35,521 nt of DNA from Planctomycetaceae bacterium. Lineage in GTDB: Bacteria; Planctomycetota; Planctomycetia; Pirellulales; Pirellulaceae. The first letter of the stretch is position 1. Each line of letters starts with the position of its first letter. Both the position numbers and the translations under genes were made by a program. This document shows, piece after piece, positions 1 to 7,171 of this stretch. The notes below the pieces were generated by a model. That model saw only the letters and a program-made list of their open reading frames with translations, was not told the origin of the DNA and ran no database searches. The stretch covers positions 42,448 through 77,968 of the forward strand of contig PAPJ01000014.1 of NCBI GenBank assembly GCA_002709045.1. Reading direction: 5' to 3'.

Positions 1-164
1 GTTTCCGCATCATTTACATCCGTAGTGAGTGTCACATCAGGATTCTGTAATGTGCCACGGTTGTCAGCAGATTCACTATTATCTGCTGATTCAGAGCAGC
101 CGAGGCTACAAATTGTGATGATAAACAGGACACCGGTGAATTTAAACATGTCTGAAAAACGCAT
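1..164 (-). CDS. N-terminal part of a putative lipoprotein (cut by window edge)
   Basis: Reading the minus strand from an ATG at 164 gives an open frame of 54 codons that runs off the window. The predicted protein begins with a short hydrophobic signal segment (GVLFIITICSLGC) ending in a lipobox-like SLGC, so it should be lipidated on the Cys and anchored in the envelope. After the Cys comes a Ser/Asp/Asn-rich linker typical of lipoproteins. The 164 start is preferred over a second ATG at 149 because AAGG lies about nine bases upstream. It is transcribed divergently from the gene at 344. No domain is visible, so the function is unknown. Confidence 0.6.
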   Translation of the reverse strand, partial: MRFSDMFKFTGVLFIITICSLGCSESADNSESADNRGTLQNPDVTLTTDVNDAE

Positions 165-343
165 GGAATTTTGCCTTGCAACTAATGTAGAGACATTTTT
201 TCGTGCGAATATCTTCGAAAAAATACACATTCATGTAAAGAGGAATCCTTGAGACTGCCGAGAATGATAATGGTGCGTGGTCTACCAATGGCTGGGCTGC
301 GCGAAGAATTACCCCACATGTTTTCCAAGGCGAGGATCCTGCG

Positions 344-751
344 ATGAGGCGTTTAAGCGTATACGGATTAGCTCTGCTGATGTTGGTGGCGCTTGTTGTC
401 ACAACTACAGTTCGAGCTGATGAAGACTCAAAGAAACTATTAAATTTGAATTTGCCAAAGATCAGTTTGAAAAAATCTGAATGCTGCGACGACAAAGAAG
501 GATGTTGTTCAGTAGGTAGTAAATTGTTCAGTCGTGCAAAGAGTCTTTTTAAGAAGACTGAATGCACTGGTGAAGAAGATTGCCCCGTTTGCAATGCCAA
601 GAAAGAATCCAGTGAAGATTGTGACAAAGCTGCCAAAAAGCTTGCCGGTAAAGCGGGTAACGTTGTTAAAGATGGTGCAGAGAAAGCGAAAGAAACTGTT
701 GGTAAACTTCGTGAACGCACCGAAAAGGTGATTGGGAAGATCAGGAAATAA
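344..751 (+). CDS. Small secreted Cys- and Lys-rich protein, function unknown
   Basis: This 135-residue protein has a clear signal peptide (a hydrophobic run of about residues 8-22, then TTTVRAD with likely cleavage after Ala). The mature part has two Cys clusters, SECCDDKEGCC at about residues 45-55 and an ECTGEEDCPVC region near residues 73-83, with one more Cys near residue 93. The last 40 residues are Lys/Ala/Glu-rich with heptad-like spacing (KAAKKLAGKAG, then EKAKETVGKL) and should form an amphipathic helix. AGGA seven bases before the ATG supports the start. I do not recognise a family. The Cys pairs could bind a metal or form disulfides; this is inference. A hairpin terminator follows. 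Confidence 0.75.
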   Translation: MRRLSVYGLALLMLVALVVTTTVRADEDSKKLLNLNLPKISLKKSECCDDKEGCCSVGSKLFSRAKSLFKKTECTGEEDCPVCNAKKESSEDCDKAAKKLAGKAGNVVKDGAEKAKETVGKLRERTEKVIGKIRK

Positions 752-773
752 CAACTTTTCAATCTGACGGACC

Positions 774-816
774 TTAAAAAAAGGCTGTGTCTGTTTATTG
801 GACATAGCCTTTTTAA
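774..816. terminator. Bidirectional intrinsic terminator between convergent genes
   Basis: An A-rich left arm (AAAAAGGCTGTGTC) and a right arm (GACATAGCCTTTTT) form a stem of about 14 pairs with one G-T pair and a loop of about nine bases. It is flanked by A and T tracts, so it can work on both strands. It lies between the end of the gene at 344-751 and the end of the minus-strand gene at 847-1761. Confidence 0.8.
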
Positions 817-846
817 TTACCTAGCCGCAGTTCGTTGGCACAAATG

Positions 847-1761
847 TTATGCCAGTGCTTCGCGCAGAATGTCTAAGTAGTGCGACGACTCTTTACGAGG
901 ATCACCTGATTCCTCGTATTCCAAAACAACAAAACCACGATAACTGTTGTCCTTGAGGATCTTTCCTAGACGTTTGAAGTCTGTGGGAGACTTTTCTTTT
1001 TCGGTATTACGAGTGACTACTTTGACCTGAACATTCATGGCGTAGGGAGTCACGGTTTCCAATTCCGTATAGATGTCGTCACTGGAGAAATTCCCGGTAT
1101 CGAGATTCACTGCAAACCATGGACTCTTCACATCGTTAACAAAATTCATTAATCCTTCTGCAGTTGCCGTTGGGCCGCCGTGATTTTCAAGTGCCAGTAC
1201 AATTCCCTTTTGACCGGCATATTCACAACACTCTTCAATTGCCGATACCATCAGTTTGTGTGAATTTTCTTTGGTCTGATCTTTCTTGGGATGGCCTGCA
1301 AAAATACGAATCGTCGGGGCGCCCATTACTGCGGCGTGGTCAACCCATGTTTTGACGTAATCGATTTGTTCCTGACGTTTGGGGTCACCTTCGGGATGAC
1401 CAAAGTCATTCCCGACAGCTGTGCCGGAAATGGAAAGCCCAAGTCGAAAACAATGTTCCTTTAAGGACAGTAGATACTCGTTAGTTAGTTCTTCAGGGAA
1501 GTAGTAGGAAGTCAGTTCTGCACCTTCCAGCCCGAAGGAAGCACAATCATCGATAAAGTCGTGCAATGACATTTCTGCCGGGTCACCCTGCAGTAATTTG
1601 CGGTAGCTGTAAGCAGCAAGCGAATATTTAAATTTGTGTGTTCCGTTTCGCTGAATGGGATCAATCGCTGATGTCACTGAAGGTAGCGTGGCTGTGCCAA
1701 GCATTGCCGTGGAGGTAGTGAGAAATCTTCTGCGGTTGAGATTTGAAAGCTCGGGTTTCAT
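847..1761 (-). CDS. Sugar phosphate isomerase/epimerase-like TIM-barrel protein with Tat signal
   Basis: This 304-residue protein resembles the xylose isomerase-like TIM-barrel / AP-endonuclease 2 superfamily, which covers sugar isomerases, epimerases and related enzymes that use a divalent metal. Visible motifs are LEGAELTSYYFP after the first helix, GAPTIRIFAGHP in a central strand, LALENHGG (the Glu is a likely metal ligand), FAVNLDTGNF and a late VLEYEESGDP. The N-terminus NRRRFLTTSTAMLGTATLP is a twin-arginine signal, so the protein is exported folded, as is common for this family in planctomycetes. The substrate cannot be read from the sequence. It lies 73 bases downstream of polX on the same strand, and co-transcription is possible but unproven. 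Confidence 0.85.
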   Translation of the reverse strand: MKPELSNLNRRRFLTTSTAMLGTATLPSVTSAIDPIQRNGTHKFKYSLAAYSYRKLLQGDPAEMSLHDFIDDCASFGLEGAELTSYYFPEELTNEYLLSLKEHCFRLGLSISGTAVGNDFGHPEGDPKRQEQIDYVKTWVDHAAVMGAPTIRIFAGHPKKDQTKENSHKLMVSAIEECCEYAGQKGIVLALENHGGPTATAEGLMNFVNDVKSPWFAVNLDTGNFSSDDIYTELETVTPYAMNVQVKVVTRNTEKEKSPTDFKRLGKILKDNSYRGFVVLEYEESGDPRKESSHYLDILREALA

Positions 1762-1834
1762 GATTGAGAGTCTCAGGATAATAGGTTTAGCTTAATGATT
1801 TGTAATACTCAGGAGTTTTCAGTGTAACGAATTG

Positions 1835-3565
1835 TCAGCTTGAAAGCAGACTTTGTATTCCGGCCCAGCTTTTGGTGTTGGCGATGTGGTCAGCAGTCAG
1901 TCCGCCGCGGCGAGCCTGTTTGATCCCGTATTTCATGACATCGAGTCCTGTGATTTTATGAGCATCGCTATTGATAACGATCGGAATGCCCCTTTCACGC
2001 GCCATCGCACAGTGGATATCGTGCAGGTCAAGCCTTACCGGATTGGCATTTAGCTCCAGCAGTTTGCTGTTTTCTTTGGCTGCCTGGAATACTGCTTCCA
2101 TATCCACGGCATAAGCTTCGCGGCGATTAATCAAACGTCCGGTGGGGTGAGCGATGATATCGATATGAGGGTTCTCCAGAGCGCCGGTAATCCGATCGGT
2201 GATTTGCTGTCCGGGTTGCTTTTGGCCGAAATGTATAGAGGCGATAACCCAGTCGGCTTGTGCGAGCACCTGATCGGGAAGATCCATAGAACCATTCTCA
2301 AGAATATCGCATTCGATACCTTTAAGAATGATGAAGTCATCACTCTGCCTAGCGTTGATTCGATCGATCTCTTTCCATTGTTGTAAAAGTCGTTCGGCAT
2401 CCAGGCCGTTGGCAACGCTAACTCGTTGTGAGTGATCGGTAATGGCAATGTACTTTAGCCCCCGCCCTTTCGCTGCTGCGGCCATTTCTTCGATAGAAGC
2501 TTTTCCGTCAGTGGCCGTCGTGTGCATATGCAGATCACCTTGAATCTGGTCGATAGTAATCAACTCCGGAATCGAATTGTCTTCTGCCCAAGCAAACTCA
2601 TTCCGGGATTCGCGGATTTCGGGAGCAAAGCAGGGGAGGTTTAATGTCGTGTAAACGTCTGCTTCCGTGGCACCGGCGAGATATGTTTCATTGTCCCCGT
2701 TGATTCTAAAGACACCATATTCATTAATCTTCAGACCCAACTGTTTAGCCCGCCCGCGAAGTTCAACGTTATGATCCTTTGACCCGGTGAAGTATTGCAG
2801 TGCCGCCCCGAAGGCATCTGTTTCAACAACACGCAGATCGACCTGAAAACTGTTGCCAACGCGGATTGACATCTTCGTATCGCCCTGCACGATTACTTGT
2901 TGGAGATCTGGATAGTCGCAGAAGTGGGCCATTACGGTATCGGCATCGGCCGAGTCAACAAGGATATCCAGATCTCCGACAGTTTCACGACCGCGACGAT
3001 AACTCCCGGCAAACTCAAGTTGTCTGACTGCCTGACATGTTTGCAGGTGAGTTCTTAGCGACTGCACCAAGTCATCAGCATCCGACCAGTAGATGCGTTG
3101 GTTGGCCGCGGCGGCAATTGTGATTCCATCTAGGATGCTCTCTTCGGTCTTGGCAGCAAATCCTTTGAGTTGCTGTACTTCGTTAGCTTCACAGGCTGCC
3201 TGAAGTTGGTCAAGCGTTTGAATATTAAGTTCCTGATAGAGTGCCGCTGCTTTTTTAGGACCCAGTCCGGGAATACGCAGGATATCCAGCACGGTGGAAG
3301 GCACCGTTTCCAGAATTTCATTGATTTCAGCGATCTCTCCTGTTTGCAGCAATTGCCTAATCTTTTCGGCTACACCTTTTCCAATACCATCAATTTCCAG
3401 TAGTTGTGAAGGATCATTGGTCACCAGTGTGGCAAACGAATCAGTGGAGTCCTTGATTACTCGGGCACCTCGGCGATAAGCACGGATCTTGAATGAGTTT
3501 GCTCCCTGAAACTCTAACAAGTCCGCCAGTTTTGTGATCTGAGCTGAAATCTTTCCGTTTTCCAT
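1835..3565 (-). CDS. polX: DNA polymerase X family polymerase with PHP domain
   Basis: This 576-residue protein has the complete bacterial PolX layout. An N-terminal 8-kDa-like region carries two helix-hairpin-helix motifs (IDGIGKGVAEKI near 58-69 and IPGLGPKKAA near 98-107). The polymerase palm has GSYRRGRETVGDLDILV at 187-203, where D198 and D200 are metal ligands and D243 in QVDLRV is the likely third. The C-terminal PHP domain begins at DLHMHTTATDG (H346, H348) and ends with NSDAH (532-536). The family fills gaps in base-excision repair, and the PHP domain gives 3'-5' exonuclease or AP-endonuclease activity. All catalytic residues that I can check are present. GAAGGG five bases before the ATG supports the start. 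Confidence 0.95.
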   Translation of the reverse strand: MENGKISAQITKLADLLEFQGANSFKIRAYRRGARVIKDSTDSFATLVTNDPSQLLEIDGIGKGVAEKIRQLLQTGEIAEINEILETVPSTVLDILRIPGLGPKKAAALYQELNIQTLDQLQAACEANEVQQLKGFAAKTEESILDGITIAAAANQRIYWSDADDLVQSLRTHLQTCQAVRQLEFAGSYRRGRETVGDLDILVDSADADTVMAHFCDYPDLQQVIVQGDTKMSIRVGNSFQVDLRVVETDAFGAALQYFTGSKDHNVELRGRAKQLGLKINEYGVFRINGDNETYLAGATEADVYTTLNLPCFAPEIRESRNEFAWAEDNSIPELITIDQIQGDLHMHTTATDGKASIEEMAAAAKGRGLKYIAITDHSQRVSVANGLDAERLLQQWKEIDRINARQSDDFIILKGIECDILENGSMDLPDQVLAQADWVIASIHFGQKQPGQQITDRITGALENPHIDIIAHPTGRLINRREAYAVDMEAVFQAAKENSKLLELNANPVRLDLHDIHCAMARERGIPIVINSDAHKITGLDVMKYGIKQARRGGLTADHIANTKSWAGIQSLLSS

Positions 3566-3714
3566 GACATCCCTTCTAACGGTAGGCGACCAGTCGGTTG
3601 CTGTCTGAAAGTCAATTATATAGAAAATCCTTCCAATTACTGTCGAACCTTCAAAACCTGGTGGGAGCTTGCTTAAAGATAATTTATGAATAAATAAATT
3701 TTATCCCGCTCTGT

Positions 3715-3744
3715 TTGAAAACAGTAACCTACCTTTTCTACATA
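3715..3744 (+). promoter_or_regulatory. Putative sigma-70-type promoter for the gene at 4033
   Basis: TTGAAA (3715-3720) and TACATA (3739-3744) are separated by 18 bases. The match is reasonable but not strong, and it rests on motif shape alone. Confidence 0.35.
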
Positions 3745-3780
3745 ACGTGAGAGAACGCAGTAACGGCAACTGAGTCGATC

Positions 3781-3816
3781 CCTTGAAAAACTGGCGCGGG
3801 AGTCGGTTTTTCAAGG
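3781..3816 (+). repeat. Perfect 11-bp inverted repeat (hairpin 1 of leader)
   Basis: CCTTGAAAAAC at 3781-3791 pairs exactly with GTTTTTCAAGG at 3806-3816 across a GC-rich 14-base loop. No T tract follows, so it is not a standard terminator. It lies in the presumed leader of the gene at 4033. Confidence 0.65.
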
Positions 3817-3831
3817 CCTCACGAATATCCG

Positions 3832-3861
3832 GCTAACATGTATGTGAGAGTACCTGTTAGC
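3832..3861 (+). repeat. 7-bp inverted repeat (hairpin 2 of leader)
   Basis: GCTAACA at 3832-3838 pairs with TGTTAGC at 3855-3861 across a 16-base loop, only 15 bases downstream of the first hairpin. Two consecutive stems suggest a folded RNA element, but a single 7-bp repeat could also arise by chance. Confidence 0.45.
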
Positions 3862-4032
3862 AAGCAATTATCGGCGGAATATTCGGCACAATCCTAATAT
3901 TCCATTAATTGGCTGGCAAATCAAAATTGCTTCTTGTCAGAGGTGAGAGCCGCTAGTCAAACTAATTGTTAGGGCGGCACTGTGAGAGGTGCCCGATTGA
4001 AGCTCAACGCGAAGAGAGAGAGAAGTAGTAAT

Positions 4033-5001
4033 ATGCAAAGTTTAAATTATATGATGGTAGGTGCCATCGCATTAGCGTTGCTGGCGACTCGCCCCGCTGA
4101 TGCTCAGATTTTAGATTATTTCACCGGCAAGAAGCCGATTCTAAAAGTTTATAATCCCGAACAACAGGAAGATAAAGTCGAGGTTCGTAAGCCTGATTCG
4201 GTGGGAACTGAAGTTCTCAATCCGCTGAACCTGCTTTATCCACGTCAGGTTGTTGTCGATTACAAGAAAGAAACCCGTTATCAAACGAAATGGGTCAAAG
4301 TTCCCACGACCCTTTATCGTCCAGCATTGGATCTGGGTGCCAAACCGGGCCAGTCTGTTCTGCTTAAGCCAGTGGAAACCTATACCTGGCAGTTGCGTCA
4401 GGTGCCGGTTGAAAATTATCGACCAGTTCTCGAAGCTTCAGAAAAGAATCTGATCAATCGCGTCTATGTGCCGCGCTTGGGCGATATTCTGGAACCAATT
4501 TTTCCACGTTGTCCGGAACCTGTTGATAATTCTCCCACTAAGGATGATGCCTACTACGATAACCAGCAGGTTAAGCCGGCTGATAACACACTGCAGAATA
4601 TTGAGCCGGCAGATACTCGTCCGCAACTTGATTCGGAATCTCTGAATCAACCGGAAACGGCTGAAGACCAACCTACCGAAGTTCAGAAGGTGGAAACACC
4701 GTCGACCACAGAGCAAGACGAATCAGTATTGAAAAAACCGATCGTTAACCCGGAAGAACCGAAAGAGGGTGCCGGCCAAGAGGATGCTGCTCCAAGCAAG
4801 GATCCCAATGCTCCAATTCCCGATCCTGATGCGGAAGAATCCAAGGAAACTGGTGACACACCGAAGTTAATCAACCCTTTGGATAAGACGGCTCGAACCA
4901 CAGTGCCAGTTATCGGTCAGCGTTACGTTGTACCTGCATCGGTGATGACAGCCCCACGTTTTCTTGTTATCGATGACGAAGGTTGGGTGCCTGTTAAATA
5001 A
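4033..5001 (+). CDS. Secreted acidic protein with Tyr/basic N-terminal module, function unknown
   Basis: The ATG at 4033 follows a GAGAGAGAGAAG ribosome-binding site and gives 322 residues. It starts with a signal peptide (MQSLNYMMVGAIALALLA, then Ala-rich RPADAQ). A mature N-terminal module of roughly residues 25-150 has paired Tyr/Arg/Val segments (VVVDYKKETRYQTKWVKVP, then VETYTWQLRQVPVENYRPV) that look like two copies of one short beta unit. Residues of about 160-280 are a long Glu/Asp/Pro/Thr-rich linker of low complexity. A short C-terminal segment (VPVIGQRYVVPASV) follows. Similar YRPV-type secreted proteins are common in planctomycetes, but I know of no function. A strong terminator follows. 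Confidence 0.8.
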   Translation: MQSLNYMMVGAIALALLATRPADAQILDYFTGKKPILKVYNPEQQEDKVEVRKPDSVGTEVLNPLNLLYPRQVVVDYKKETRYQTKWVKVPTTLYRPALDLGAKPGQSVLLKPVETYTWQLRQVPVENYRPVLEASEKNLINRVYVPRLGDILEPIFPRCPEPVDNSPTKDDAYYDNQQVKPADNTLQNIEPADTRPQLDSESLNQPETAEDQPTEVQKVETPSTTEQDESVLKKPIVNPEEPKEGAGQEDAAPSKDPNAPIPDPDAEESKETGDTPKLINPLDKTARTTVPVIGQRYVVPASVMTAPRFLVIDDEGWVPVK

Positions 5002-5050
5002 TATATCTCTCTGTCAGCTGTCTCAATCAGACTGACGAGGATTCGCGTTA

Positions 5051-5089
5051 ACCGGTAGTGAATTAGCCATTCACTACCGGTTTTTTTTT
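5051..5089 (+). terminator. Strong intrinsic terminator overlapping the 3' end of the opposite gene
   Basis: ACCGGTAGTGAAT (5051-5063) and ATTCACTACCGGT (5069-5081) form a perfect 13-bp stem with a five-base loop, followed by a T tract. It ends the gene at 4033-5001. The right arm and the T tract also encode the last codons and the stop of the minus-strand ATPase gene. Confidence 0.92.
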
Positions 5090-5682
5090 CTTTGGTGGAA
5101 CAGATCGTAACATGCAAATAGAACTTCGCGACAATCATTGTGATATTCTTTCATCAGTCTTTCCACATCGGACCCCTGGATAACTTCCGGTAAGTTATGA
5201 GTGAGCTGCAAATGTCGGATGACGGATTTGATCGCCTGTAGATTAGGTTTCATAAAGGCCAGACGAGTATAGCCTTGAGTTTGATGGGCCACGACAACTA
5301 ATTGTCCCGCAATAGTCCGGGCACCTCTTTTGATTAGAAATCGCTGCCAACGCGATAGCCGCTCGTATTCATCCAGGATGGTGATTTTCCCCTCCTGTTG
5401 GAGTGATTGGAGGACTTGTGCAAAAGATTCTTGTCCACAGCGAATTAACTGAGCGTCAATTCCCCGATTTGCTGCTTCTCTGCATAGCGAGTAGGCAAGG
5501 GTTGTCTTACCAATGCCGTGTGTCCCGACAACCTCCATTGGTTTTTTACTAGCAAGTACCAGATCGAGTAATTCGGGGACAGATTTATCGTCGGCCGTTT
5601 TGTACCCAAGCGAATCAGGCCGTATCCATCGCGTTTCAAACGGATTCAGCGTCGGGTCATTGCTAGCTGGTTTGATAGGCAT
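5074..5682 (-). CDS. P-loop NTPase associated with arrestin-like proteins
   Basis: The start at 5682 (MPIKPASNDP) gives 202 residues and overlaps the upstream gene by 20 bases. A longer frame to 5760 would overlap it by about 98 bases and is less likely. A Walker A motif GTHGIGKT lies at residues 53-60, and a Walker B-like ITILDEYERL has D104 and E105. A VVVAHQTQG segment (about 130-138) could be sensor 1. The N-terminal NPFETRWIRPDSLGYKT region just before the ATPase core resembles an unnamed planctomycete P-loop family with an NPF-x-TR-x-x-RP start. The small size suggests a single-domain ATPase, perhaps acting on or with its two operon partners. The ribosome-binding site is weak, which fits translational coupling. 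Confidence 0.75.
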   Translation of the reverse strand: MPIKPASNDPTLNPFETRWIRPDSLGYKTADDKSVPELLDLVLASKKPMEVVGTHGIGKTTLAYSLCREAANRGIDAQLIRCGQESFAQVLQSLQQEGKITILDEYERLSRWQRFLIKRGARTIAGQLVVVAHQTQGYTRLAFMKPNLQAIKSVIRHLQLTHNLPEVIQGSDVERLMKEYHNDCREVLFACYDLFHQRKKNR

Positions 5683-6067
5683 GTAACTGAAATGGCTGAG
5701 AGTATTTGAATTCTTTCGGCGGCTGTTCGCCGTACTGAACAACAATTTGTACTTTGACACACCAGATAATGCTAAGATTTATACCAGCGTAGCTAAGGGG
5801 ACTGAGAGGCAATTCAGTGGCGAAATGAGACAGTTCACGCAGATCGGTTTCTCCGTATGTATTACGAACGGTTTGTCTTTCATAGTAATGAATCGCTTCT
5901 TCTTCATCTCCTTTACCTGTGGTGTACCACATGGTTGCCACCTCAATACTCCTTAACTCCTCACGTTCCACCGCATCGACCTGATATTCGCATTCCAACA
6001 GATCTCCGGGTTGGTATTCACGACTGGCGTGATTGAGTTTGATGCTGATAAGAGGATCGAATTTCAC
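5663..6067 (-). CDS. Small soluble arrestin-like beta-sandwich protein
   Basis: This 134-residue protein has no signal peptide or membrane segment. It starts with GTG in a GTGA overlap with the stop of the upstream gene, with AAGG seven bases before the start. The pattern looks like an arrestin/Spo0M-type beta sandwich: SREYQPGDLLECEYQVDA at the start, a central LRSIEVATMWYTTG strand, then a FATELPLSPLSYAGINLSI stretch (short linker, Pro, Ser, Tyr, Gly) and a final strand pair ending KEFKYSQPFQL. That stretch corresponds to the F-x-x-x-LP-x-x-x-x-S-x-x-G signature of arrestin-fold proteins. The fold call is a pattern-based inference. Function is unknown. Confidence 0.7.
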   Translation of the reverse strand: MKFDPLISIKLNHASREYQPGDLLECEYQVDAVEREELRSIEVATMWYTTGKGDEEEAIHYYERQTVRNTYGETDLRELSHFATELPLSPLSYAGINLSIIWCVKVQIVVQYGEQPPKEFKYSQPFQLHAYQTS

Positions 6068-7119
6068 GGTGTATTGCCTTCTGCAAGACTGCGAGGTGAT
6101 GGTGGATGTACGATCAAGGCGTAGCTGCGTTGAATTTCAGGCATATCACGGTAACGTCCGATTGAAACCAGCTTCCATTGCAGGCTGTTATAGTGCCCCT
6201 GAAAACTATGCATCGCATTAGTAGGAATTTTAATGGGGAATGTTTCTTTGAGACCGGCATGGGGTTTGATTTCAAAGCGTCTTTGCTGGAAAACTCTTTC
6301 ACGGATAACTTCATGTGTTTCGGTGCGTACATCAGTACCCTGATGGTAACTGGTCACTTCTTCACAAACCAAAAAGATACGCAGAGACCTTACATGCAGC
6401 AGACCTCCCTGAATTGCTGTGACATCGTAACTATGGCCGGGATACAGAGGCTGCTCGGAGATTTCCAGTTTTAGTGGGTCGATTGTAATACGACCCTGTA
6501 ATTGAGTTTGGAGAAATTTACCGGCCCAAACCGAAAGCCCGATTGAAGGGGGTAAGCAAAGAATGGGCAGCCACCAACTGAAGTGTAACGGGTCTTTCTG
6601 ACTGAAGTATTGCGAAATGGAATAGTAAATGAGCACGACAGAGATACAGACCCAAATCGAAAAGAAAATAATTACCGCCAGAGTTTTAACGGGCTGACCG
6701 GTGGTCATCGGCAGACGCCACTTTTGTACGGTTCCGCGACTGGTCAGAATAGTGTCGAAGACAGGAACATTAGGTAGTTTGAATCGTCCGCGCATTTTTT
6801 GTGCGAAGTCAAGCTTAGTGACGTTTCTTTGAAATGAAAATTTTAGTCCGTCACCCATACGACTTTGCAATAAACTACGAATTAGCCCCTGAGCTCCAAA
6901 GATGATAAATGTAAGCACCACCAAAGCCATCAGCCAGATGTCGACGGAGATTTCCGGACCGGAACCGAGTGCTTTCGAAATCAGCGCGATACCGGCCAGA
7001 ATTCCTAAGAGCAGCAGTGTCAGGCTGAAAACAATATCTCCCCACATTCCAACTCGATGTGAAACACTGTGGTGACTACCACGTTTCTTTCCAATTAGAC
7101 GGATAAGTGGACGAGCCAA
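6064..7119 (-). CDS. Membrane protein with C-terminal arrestin-like domain
   Basis: This 351-residue protein has four predicted membrane helices at roughly residues 28-50, 62-85, 142-170 and 180-203. A soluble C-terminal half (about 210-351) has arrestin/Spo0M-like features: LEISEQPLYPGHSYDV, RSLRIFLVCEEV, and a late KETFPIKIPTNAMHSFQG followed by LQWKLVSIGRY. The start is TTG with AGGGAG about ten bases upstream. An internal Met at codon 25 is an alternative start that would still leave the helices intact. Its stop overlaps the GTG of the next gene, so the two are translationally coupled. It probably anchors the complex in the membrane. I know of no described function. Confidence 0.7.
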   Translation of the reverse strand: MARPLIRLIGKKRGSHHSVSHRVGMWGDIVFSLTLLLLGILAGIALISKALGSGPEISVDIWLMALVVLTFIIFGAQGLIRSLLQSRMGDGLKFSFQRNVTKLDFAQKMRGRFKLPNVPVFDTILTSRGTVQKWRLPMTTGQPVKTLAVIIFFSIWVCISVVLIYYSISQYFSQKDPLHFSWWLPILCLPPSIGLSVWAGKFLQTQLQGRITIDPLKLEISEQPLYPGHSYDVTAIQGGLLHVRSLRIFLVCEEVTSYHQGTDVRTETHEVIRERVFQQRRFEIKPHAGLKETFPIKIPTNAMHSFQGHYNSLQWKLVSIGRYRDMPEIQRSYALIVHPPSPRSLAEGNTP

Positions 7120-7171
7120 GATTTGGTGACTCCCTGAGAGGGCTAATGAAAGAAATAATTTTGGGCCGGAA

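Larger units (their letters stand above)
3566..4032 (+). other. 467-base intergenic region with putative promoter and structured leader
   Basis: No convincing ORF was found. The half next to polX should hold the polX promoter. The other half leads into the plus-strand gene at 4033 and contains a candidate promoter (3715-3744) and two perfect inverted repeats (3781-3816 and 3832-3861). If that promoter is used, the 5' leader would be about 280 bases, unusually long. A GTG at 3982 extends the downstream frame by 17 codons. It adds a charged stretch ahead of the signal peptide, and the ATG at 4033 has the better ribosome-binding site. Confidence 0.6.

Noticed and set aside
142..762. 206-residue ORF on the minus strand
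   Set aside because: It is antisense to the well-supported secreted protein at 344-751 and to the divergent start region, has no ribosome-binding site and no family signal.
3911..3931. TGGC...TTGC pair as a sigma-54 promoter before the gene at 4033
   Set aside because: The distance between GG and GC is 12 bases and the -24/-12 elements need 10, so the geometry does not fit.
3982..4032. GTG start at 3982 for the secreted acidic protein
   Set aside because: It would put 17 charged residues ahead of the signal peptide, and the ATG at 4033 has a better ribosome-binding site.
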